This document shows, piece after piece, positions 46,674-52,332 of a stretch of DNA of 52,332 nucleotides (the first letter of the stretch is position 1; every line of letters begins with the position of its first letter). This DNA is from Deltaproteobacteria bacterium (GTDB lineage Bacteria > Desulfobacterota > Binatia > HRBIN30 > JACQVA1). The notes below the pieces were generated by a model, which made no database searches, was not told the origin of the DNA, and saw only the letters and a list, made by a program, of their open reading frames with translations. The DNA lies in NCBI GenBank assembly GCA_016210005.1, contig JACQVA010000235.1:1-52332 (forward strand), given 5' to 3'. Both the position numbers and the translations under genes were made by a program.

Positions 46674-47312
46674 ATGTCAAGACTCGAACGACAGCTCTAC
46701 ACTCACGCCTGGCGATACTGGATCAACCAGCTGCTGTTGCCGTTTAAGCTGGTGCTACCGCAGCCCCTGATCGCCAGGATTCCCGGCCTGACCACTAACC
46801 TGGACATCCGCGTGGGGGTGGTGCTCGCTGAGGTGCGCGGCACGCTGGTGGACATCGGCTGCGGCACCAACCGCCTGGTGCAGCGGTATCGGGCACAGGG
46901 CGGCGAGGGGCAAGGACTCGACGTCCATCCGTGGCCCGGGGTTGATCGGGTGGTCGCGGACACCCGCGCGCTGCCGTATCCGTCCGGTTCCGTCGACACC
47001 GTCACATTCGTCGCTTCTCTCAACCACATCCCCGACCGCGAAGCTGTGCTGCGCGAGGCTGTGCGAATCCTGCGGCCGGGCGGTCGAGTCGTGATTACTT
47101 ATCTCACGCCGCTGGTCTCGCGCCTGTGGCATGCGTGGGCGTTCTGGGATGCCGACCAGCACGAACGGGGGATGGAGCCGGGTGAGAGGTTTGGCTTCAC
47201 CGACGCCGAAATCGGCGCCATGTTGGAGCGGGCGGGCTTGCGGGTGTTGCGGCGCGCCGGTTTTTCTTGGCACCTGAACCACCTGTACGTATGCGAAAAG
47301 CCCGCGGCCTAG
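46674..47312 (+). CDS. Class I SAM-dependent methyltransferase
   Basis: A 212-residue protein of the Methyltransf_11 type. SAM-binding motif I is LVDIGCGTNRL, followed by GLDVHPWPGVDRVVAD and the VDTVTFVASLNHIPDREAVL segment, and RPGGRVVITYL. A hydrophobic patch near the N-terminus (INQLLLPFKLVLPQPLIARI) may associate with membrane or lipid. The substrate is unknown. It starts 40 bases after parC; a GTG directly before the ATG is an alternative start. Confidence 0.85.
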   Translation: MSRLERQLYTHAWRYWINQLLLPFKLVLPQPLIARIPGLTTNLDIRVGVVLAEVRGTLVDIGCGTNRLVQRYRAQGGEGQGLDVHPWPGVDRVVADTRALPYPSGSVDTVTFVASLNHIPDREAVLREAVRILRPGGRVVITYLTPLVSRLWHAWAFWDADQHERGMEPGERFGFTDAEIGAMLERAGLRVLRRAGFSWHLNHLYVCEKPAA

Positions 47313-47354
47313 GCGCTTGCCCTGATCACGGAAACGTCGCAAGCTGCGCCTGCG

Positions 47355-49124
47355 ATGGCGGCCACGTTGCAGATCACCATTGACGGCGCCGCGGCGGAGC
47401 CGCTGCGCTTTGCCGCCGCCGAACTGCAGCGCTACCTCGCGGCCATCACCGGATCCGCCGCCGAGGTGCGCTCGGCGCAGTTGTCTGGGCAGCTGCTGGT
47501 GTTGGGGCCGCTGCCGGAGCGGGTGCCGGAGCCGCCGGCAGACGCCGACGGCTTTGTCATCGAGCCGACCGCTGCCGGCGCCGTCATCTCCGGGGCATCG
47601 CCGCGGGCCGTGTTGCACGGTGTCTATGCGCTGCTCGAACAGCAGGGCTGCCGCTGGTCGCTCCACGGCCGCGCCCACGAGGTGGTGCCGCGTTTGCCCG
47701 CGCTGGCACCGATCCGTGCGGTGCGGGTGCAGCCGCGCTTCGAGGTTTGCGGCTACAGCGCGGACATCATGACGTGGCATTACGCCGATGCCGCACACTT
47801 GAGTGAACATCTCGAAGCCGACTGCGAGTTCATCGACTGGATGGGCAAGAGCGGCGCCAACGCCTACTTGCTCATCCGCCATCCTTTCGATTCGCAGCTG
47901 ACCATCCCCGAGCTGGTGCCTGAGTTCAACCGTCGCGGCATCGCGGCCGAGTATGGCGGCCATGTCATCCCGCTGTTGCTGCCGCGCGAGTTGTTCGCCC
48001 GGCACCCGGAGTATTTCCCTTGTGCCGCCGGCGGCGCCCGCAGCGAGTTCGGCAACCTCTGCACCGCCAATGCGGGGGCGCTGCGCCTGGCCACCGAGAA
48101 TGCCGTGCGCTACGTGCGCGAGTATCCGGAACTGAGCGTGCTGCACATTTGGGGGGCGGACTTGTGGGACGGCGGGTGGTGCCATTGCGCCGCCTGTGCC
48201 GGGGTGACGGTGCAAGACCAAAGCCTGCGCCTTTGCAACGCGGTGGCGACCGCGCTGGCGGAGCAGGGCGAAGCCCGGCCGGTGTGTTACTTGGCCTATC
48301 ACGACACCATCGCGCCGGAGTTGCAGCTGCGGCCGGCCGAGAACGTCTACGTCGAGTTCGCCCCGCGCGAGCGCTGCTATGCGCATGCGCTCGACGACCC
48401 CTGCTGCGCCGCCAACCGGCGTTATCGCCGGGCGCTCGAAGGCTACGCCGAACGCTTCGACGGGCGGGTGCGCTTCTTCGAGTACTACGCTGACGCGATC
48501 CTATTCTGCGGCTGTGCGCTGCCGCTGGGCGAAGTCATCGCGGCCGATCTCGACTACTACCATCGCCTGGGCATTCGCCAGATCACCAACTTACAGTTCG
48601 GTGCTTTCAGCTTGTGGGCCTATCCCCTCAACTTCCTCGCTTACGCCGCGGCCGCCCGCAGCCGGCGTTGCGACCTGGCGCAGGTGCGCGAGCAATACGC
48701 CGAGGGTTTTTCTCGCCAGCGCGATCTGGCAGCGGCGGCGCTGCGGGAGTTGGAGACCATCATGGGCCCCGTCGTCACCTATGGTGACATTCGCCGGCCA
48801 CCGTTGCGGCCGCGGGCGGCGGCGGCACTGCGGCCGCGGCTCGAGTCGGCAATCCAACGCCTGGGGCGACTCGCAGAGGCCCTCGCGCCGGCGCTCGAGC
48901 CGGGCGGCGAGCTGGTGGCCTTGCAGGCCCAGCTGCGCTACAACGCCGCGGTGCTCGCCGGCGTCGGTGAGCAGCTCGCCGGCCGCGACCCCCGGCACGC
49001 CTATGAGCGCGCGCTGGCGATCATGGAAAACGTCGAGCGCCGCTTCAAGGGCTTGTGGGGAGCGGAGAACCTGCCGGTCATTCATGCCTACCATGATGCC
49101 GCGATAGCGGAGGCGCGGGGATGA
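47355..49124 (+). CDS. DUF4838-type protein with glycoside-hydrolase-like N-terminal domain
   Basis: A 589-residue protein without signal peptide. Residues about 1-110 (FAAAELQRYLAAITGSAAEV ... PRAVLHGVYALLEQQGCRW) follow the N-terminal domain shared by GH20 hexosaminidases and alpha-glucuronidases. The rest is a TIM-barrel-like DUF4838 region with many Cys (WCHCAACAGV, CCAANRRY, FCGCALP) and WGADLWDGGW. Such proteins are thought to act on glycans, but no reaction is established. The Cys clusters could bind metal. It overlaps the sppA start by four bases (ATGA). Confidence 0.75.
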   Translation: MAATLQITIDGAAAEPLRFAAAELQRYLAAITGSAAEVRSAQLSGQLLVLGPLPERVPEPPADADGFVIEPTAAGAVISGASPRAVLHGVYALLEQQGCRWSLHGRAHEVVPRLPALAPIRAVRVQPRFEVCGYSADIMTWHYADAAHLSEHLEADCEFIDWMGKSGANAYLLIRHPFDSQLTIPELVPEFNRRGIAAEYGGHVIPLLLPRELFARHPEYFPCAAGGARSEFGNLCTANAGALRLATENAVRYVREYPELSVLHIWGADLWDGGWCHCAACAGVTVQDQSLRLCNAVATALAEQGEARPVCYLAYHDTIAPELQLRPAENVYVEFAPRERCYAHALDDPCCAANRRYRRALEGYAERFDGRVRFFEYYADAILFCGCALPLGEVIAADLDYYHRLGIRQITNLQFGAFSLWAYPLNFLAYAAAARSRRCDLAQVREQYAEGFSRQRDLAAAALRELETIMGPVVTYGDIRRPPLRPRAAAALRPRLESAIQRLGRLAEALAPALEPGGELVALQAQLRYNAAVLAGVGEQLAGRDPRHAYERALAIMENVERRFKGLWGAENLPVIHAYHDAAIAEARG

Positions 49125-50830
49125 AGAGCCGAGTGCGCGTGGCGCTGGTCCTCTTGCTGATTCTGCTGGTGGCGGGCCTCTTCGGCCGCCCGTTGTTGAT
49201 TGGTCCGCCAGGCGACGCATCGCGCTACTTGTTGCTCGAGGTTGGCGGGGCGTACGCCGAGGCGGCGCCGGCGGGGCTGCTCGGCCGCGTCTTTCGCCGC
49301 CGCGAGCACACGCTTTTGGAGCTGCTGGCCACACTCAAGAGTGCGGCCAAGGACGATCGCATCCGCGGCCTGGTCGTGCGCGTCACCAAGTTGCAGATCG
49401 GCTGGGCCAAAGCCCAAGACATCCGCGCTGCCCTCGGCGACTTCAAGGCCGGCGGCAAGCCGGTGATCGCCTATCTCGAGCACGAGGCCGGCGCCGGCAA
49501 TCTCGAATACTACGTCGCCAGTGCCGCCACCGAGGTGTATCTGCCGCCCAACGCCAGTGCGCCGTTGACCGGGCTGTTGTCGCAGTTCTTCTTTTTCGGC
49601 GGCGTCTGGGAGAAGCTCGACATCGAAATGAACGTCGAGAAGATCCGCGAGTACAAGACCGCGGGTGACATGCTGGCCAACAAGTCTATGACCGCGGCTC
49701 ACCGCGAGATGGCCGACTCGTTGCTCGACAGCATCAATCAGCAGTTCATCGCCGGAATCGCGGCGGCGCGCGGCTTGGACGAGGCGGCGGTGCAGGCGGT
49801 GGTGAACCAGTGCCCGATCGAGCCCGCGGCGTTCGCCGCCACCCGCCTCAGCGATGGGGTGAAGTTCCTCGACGAAATCCGCCATGACTTGGTGGGGGCG
49901 GCGGGAAAGTTCCTCACCGCCCAGGAGTATCGGCCGGCCGGCCGTTCGGCGCCGGGCTTCGATTGGCGGCCGAAACTGGCTGTGATCTACGCGGTCGGGC
50001 CGATCCACACCGGCGCGGCGGGCGGCGGGGTGGCGGATGATTCGGTTGGCGCCGATACGCTGGCGGAGGCGTTCGAGCAGGCGAGCAGCGACAGTGATAT
50101 CGGGGCGATCGTATTTCGCATCGACAGCCCGGGCGGCTCGGCGCTGGCGTCGGACTTGATCTGGCGCGCCGCCCAGCGGGCCAAGGCCAAGAAGCCGGTG
50201 ATGGTGTCGATGTCGGATGTGGCCGGCTCCGGGGGCTACTATATCGCCGCCGCCGGCACGCGGATCGTGGCGCAGCCGGGCTCGCTGACGGGCTCGATCG
50301 GCGTGGTGTTGGCCAAGCCCAACATTCGCGGCTTCCTCGGCAAGCTCGGCATCACCACTGAGACGTTGACGCGCGGCCGCTTTGCCCGGCTCGATGACAT
50401 GACCAGCAGTGCTAGCCCCGAGGAGCGGGCCAAGGTCGTGGCTGCTATGGAGCATATCTACGACGTATTTCTCGCTCGGGTGAGCGAGGGGCGTCTGCTG
50501 ACGCGCGAGCGGGTCAACGAGCTCGGACGCGGGCGGGTGTGGACTGGGAGCCAGGCCAAGGACAACGGCCTGATTGACGAACTCGGGGGTTTCATGCGCG
50601 CGATCGAGTTGGCCAAGGAGGCCGCCGGCATCGCGCCGGCGCAGGAAGTTCGGTTGCAGTTCTACCCGCGGCCCAAGAACACGATCGCGCGGCTGGCCGG
50701 CTACCTCGAGGCCCGCGCCGCGCTGCCGATGCCGCCGGCGTGGCAACGAGTGGCGGCGGTGCTGCTACCTCTGAGTTTTCCCGACGAAGCAATCCTGGCG
50801 TTGATGGCGGAAGTGGTAGAGATTCGCTGA
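49121..50830 (+). CDS. sppA: Signal peptide peptidase SppA (67K type)
   Basis: A 569-residue membrane-anchored serine protease, double-domain form. The N-terminal membrane segment (about 7-27) is followed by the first domain, with the general-base Lys179 in REYKTAGD, and the second domain, with nucleophile Ser370 in VAGSGGYYIAAAG, preceded by RIDSPGGSALASDLIW. It degrades cleaved signal peptides and membrane protein fragments. Both catalytic residues are present and the length is normal for the tandem form. The stop lies 3 bases from the convergent oxidoreductase gene. Confidence 0.92.
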   Translation: MKSRVRVALVLLLILLVAGLFGRPLLIGPPGDASRYLLLEVGGAYAEAAPAGLLGRVFRRREHTLLELLATLKSAAKDDRIRGLVVRVTKLQIGWAKAQDIRAALGDFKAGGKPVIAYLEHEAGAGNLEYYVASAATEVYLPPNASAPLTGLLSQFFFFGGVWEKLDIEMNVEKIREYKTAGDMLANKSMTAAHREMADSLLDSINQQFIAGIAAARGLDEAAVQAVVNQCPIEPAAFAATRLSDGVKFLDEIRHDLVGAAGKFLTAQEYRPAGRSAPGFDWRPKLAVIYAVGPIHTGAAGGGVADDSVGADTLAEAFEQASSDSDIGAIVFRIDSPGGSALASDLIWRAAQRAKAKKPVMVSMSDVAGSGGYYIAAAGTRIVAQPGSLTGSIGVVLAKPNIRGFLGKLGITTETLTRGRFARLDDMTSSASPEERAKVVAAMEHIYDVFLARVSEGRLLTRERVNELGRGRVWTGSQAKDNGLIDELGGFMRAIELAKEAAGIAPAQEVRLQFYPRPKNTIARLAGYLEARAALPMPPAWQRVAAVLLPLSFPDEAILALMAEVVEIR

Positions 50831-50833
50831 GCA

Positions 50834-51808
50834 CTACGGGATCAGCAGCACCTTGCCGACGCTGCGGCGCGAGGCGATTTCGTCCAGCGCCGCCGCCGCT
50901 TCGCTCAAGGGGAAGGTGGCGGAGATCACCGGACGAATCGCCCCGCGCCGGTAGAGCTCGAACAGGGCGTGCAGCGCCTGCGAGACCAGCTCGGGAACCT
51001 GGCGCTGGAAGCCCCCGAGCCCCATGCCGGCCACGGTGATGTTCTTCAACAGCACGCGGTTCGCCTCGATGGTGGGGATCTTGCCGGAGGCGAAGCCAAT
51101 CACCAACAAGCGGCCGCCGAAGGCGATGCACTTGGTGGAGAGGTCGAAGACTTGGCCGCCGACGGGGTCGTAGATCACGTCGGCACCGCGGCCGCCGGTG
51201 GCTTCCTTGACACGCTCAACCCAGTCGGCGCTGTTGTAGTCGAAGGCCGCTTCGGCACCGTGCTCCCGTGCGATCGCGCACTTGCGTTGCGAGCCGGCGG
51301 TGGCGAGCACGCGCGCCCCCAGCGCCCGGCCGACTTGCACGGCGGTGAGCCCGACGCCGCCCGCGGCGGCGTGGACGAGCAGGGTATCACCCGGGCGCAG
51401 GTGGGCCCGATGTACCAGCGCCAAGTACGAGGTCAGGTAGACAATGCCGAAGCCGGCGCCGTGCTCGAACGGCATCGCCGCCGGCATACTCACTACGCCG
51501 GCCGCAGGAGCAAGGGCGACGCTGGCGTAGCCGCCCCAGTCGAGTAAGGCGAAGACGCGCTCGCCGGGCTGGACCGAATCAACCCCCGGGCCGGTGCCAC
51601 GCACCACGCCGGCAACCTCGCCGCCAGGGGCAAAGGGCAGCGGCGGGCGTACCTGGTACTTACCCGCGACCATGAGCAGGTCGAAGAAGTTGCAGCTGCT
51701 GGCGCGGACATCGATCATCACCTGCCCCGGTCCCGGCTGCGGGTCCGGCAACTCCACCAGGCGCAAGCCCTTGGCCTCGCCCCATTCCGATACGACCATC
51801 GCGCGCAT
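50834..51808 (-). CDS. Zinc-independent quinone oxidoreductase, MDR family
   Basis: A 324-residue NADPH-dependent medium-chain reductase of the Qor type. Substrate-domain start MRAMVVSEWGEAKGLRLVEL, the signature of the quinone oxidoreductase group in VHAAAGGVGLTAVQVGRALG (nucleotide-binding AxxGGVG), and the closing FPLSEAAAALDEIASRRSVG. The Cys/His zinc ligands of alcohol dehydrogenases are absent. GAGGAG precedes the ATG by 7 bases. It could reduce quinones or enones; no specific role is indicated by its neighbours. Confidence 0.9.
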   Translation of the reverse strand: MRAMVVSEWGEAKGLRLVELPDPQPGPGQVMIDVRASSCNFFDLLMVAGKYQVRPPLPFAPGGEVAGVVRGTGPGVDSVQPGERVFALLDWGGYASVALAPAAGVVSMPAAMPFEHGAGFGIVYLTSYLALVHRAHLRPGDTLLVHAAAGGVGLTAVQVGRALGARVLATAGSQRKCAIAREHGAEAAFDYNSADWVERVKEATGGRGADVIYDPVGGQVFDLSTKCIAFGGRLLVIGFASGKIPTIEANRVLLKNITVAGMGLGGFQRQVPELVSQALHALFELYRRGAIRPVISATFPLSEAAAALDEIASRRSVGKVLLIP

Positions 51809-52045
51809 GTCCGGCTCCTCGATCCTCGGCTACGGGCCCCGTTGTAAGCGCGGGCGTAGGTGATGGCAAGCCGCGACTTGATGTAGGTTTTCACCGCCGC
51901 GCGCATCGACAACCGCTTGGCTGGCGCCGGGCCTGATGGTTCGCTTCCCGAACACGCTACGGACGCGCTGGCGGAGGTCCGGCCCAGTGTCCGGCTCTTG
52001 GTGCTGTGAAAGCTGGCTCCAGCACGCCACCGGCTATCGCCGGCC

Positions 52046-52073
52046 GGGTGCGCGACAAATTTGTGGGTTACGT
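52046..52073 (+). repeat. 28-bp repeat arm upstream of the GIY-YIG gene
   Basis: It shares 25 of 28 positions with the reverse complement of 203-230 (core GCGACAAATTTGTGGGT). It lies 60 bases before the GIY-YIG start, while the other copy lies about 85 bases after the end of GIY-YIG homology, in inverted orientation. Confidence 0.7.
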
Positions 52074-52093
52074 GGTTCGGTGTTATGGCCGTC

Positions 52094-52113
52094 ATTCCCG
52101 CGAAAGCGGGAAT
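52094..52113. repeat. dRS3/REP-like palindrome
   Basis: ATTCCCGC-GAAA-GCGGGAAT is a perfect 8-base stem with a GAAA tetraloop. The extended form GTCATTCCCG ... GGGAATCCAG is a widespread dispersed repeat, similar to the Neisseria dRS3 core (ATTCCC-N8-GGGAAT). It sits 20 bases before the GIY-YIG start codon. Confidence 0.85.
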
Positions 52114-52133
52114 CCAGTTTGGCGTTTGGCGCT

Positions 52134-52332
52134 ATGGACAAGCAGTTCTGCGTTTACATCCTGGCCAGCAAACGGAACGGCACGCTGTACCTTGGGGTGA
52201 CCTCACAGCTGGCAACGCGGGTGTGGCAGCATAAGAGCAAGGTAGTGGAGGGTTTTTCGGCCAAGTACGGCGTTGACAAGCTGGTCTACTACGAAGCGCA
52301 CGGCTGCGCAGAGACCGCAATCGTGCGGGAGA
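52134..52332 (+). CDS. GIY-YIG nuclease, 5' part (runs off the window)
   Basis: The ATG at 52134 begins MDKQFCVYILASKRNGTLYL, then GVTSQLATRVWQHKSKVVEG and FSAKYGVDKLVYYEAHGCAE, the N-terminal two thirds of a YhbQ/UPF0213-like single-domain GIY-YIG protein. The GIY and YIG positions read VYI and YLG here, and the catalytic Arg follows in LATRVWQH. 66 codons are visible before the window ends. Expected total length is about 90 residues. No Shine-Dalgarno sequence is evident. Confidence 0.85.
   Translation, partial: MDKQFCVYILASKRNGTLYLGVTSQLATRVWQHKSKVVEGFSAKYGVDKLVYYEAHGCAETAIVRE

Larger units (their letters stand above)
51809..52133. other. Repeat-bearing intergenic region before the GIY-YIG gene
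   Basis: 325 bases with no convincing gene. It contains the 28-base repeat arm (52046-52073) and the ATTCCCGC palindrome (52094-52113), both described separately. Confidence 0.6.

Noticed and set aside
46755-48386. 543-codon minus-strand frame opposite the methyltransferase and DUF4838 genes
   Set aside because: It spans two real genes and the gap between them without any domain of its own.
49088-50746. 552-codon minus-strand frame opposite sppA
   Set aside because: SppA catalytic motifs are intact on the plus strand; the antisense frame shows no family.

Overview
The window is GC-rich bacterial chromosomal DNA, with dense and often overlapping genes and long spurious antisense frames. A giant secreted protein with Thr-Pro linkers, Cys-rich repeats, SdrD B-like repeats and EF-hands, five class III CoA-transferase genes, a B12 methyltransferase pair, acetone carboxylase and a haloalkane dehalogenase together suggest an uncultured soil or groundwater Gram-negative lineage of the former Deltaproteobacteria, perhaps Candidatus Binatota. 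That placement is inferred from recall of the families, not from a search. TonB/ExbB/ExbD, a tripartite efflux pump and a meso-DAP-type MurE support a diderm cell.

Layout. 0-5 kb: a GIY-YIG fragment, an inverted-repeat arm and a 1554-residue secreted protein. 5-11.6 kb: a winged-helix/ATPase/TPR regulator, a periplasmic cyclohexadienyl dehydratase-like/chorismate mutase fusion, an unknown helical protein and MurE. 11.6-15.6 kb: a degenerate PilZ-like protein translationally coupled to a GAF/coiled-coil/double pseudo-receiver protein. 16-18 kb: a corrinoid protein and its UroD-like methyltransferase. 18-21 kb: tonB-exbB-exbD-exbD-maoC. 21.5-24 kb: two tandem CoA-transferases. 24.6-26.3 kb: a frameshifted EF-hand gene, an LTXXQ fragment, a seven-repeat lipoprotein and a small lipoprotein. 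26.6-31.8 kb: a MarR-controlled MacAB/TolC-like efflux operon in which successive genes overlap by four bases. 32.3-33.0 kb: a VapBC-type toxin-antitoxin pair. 33-42 kb (minus strand): acxA-acxB-acxC followed by three CoA-transferase genes, one broken. 42.3-44.2 kb: a SIR2 remnant, then a TetR regulator and haloalkane dehalogenase. 44.3-51.8 kb: ParC-like topoisomerase subunit, a methyltransferase, a DUF4838 protein, SppA and a quinone oxidoreductase. The window ends inside a second GIY-YIG gene whose last 82 bases repeat the first 82 bases with one mismatch.

How the genes may work together. Acetone carboxylase would make acetoacetate, and nearby CoA-transferases could activate it. A dehalogenase acting on secondary haloalkanes could feed ketones into that route. 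This link is inference.

Most notable signals: (1) three operon-heading regulatory genes (marR, vapB-like, tetR) have a -35, a 17-base spacer and a -10 hexamer ending exactly 6 bases before the ATG, so leaderless transcripts are predicted; (2) a repeat-associated GIY-YIG unit lies at the window ends, with 28-base inverted-repeat arms; (3) a CoA-transferase lacking the catalytic Asp lies beside a partner that has it but in which the conserved GADVIK segment is replaced by unrelated sequence with two stops; (4) a signalling pair has degenerate PilZ and receiver sites; (5) a PheC-like/AroQ fusion.
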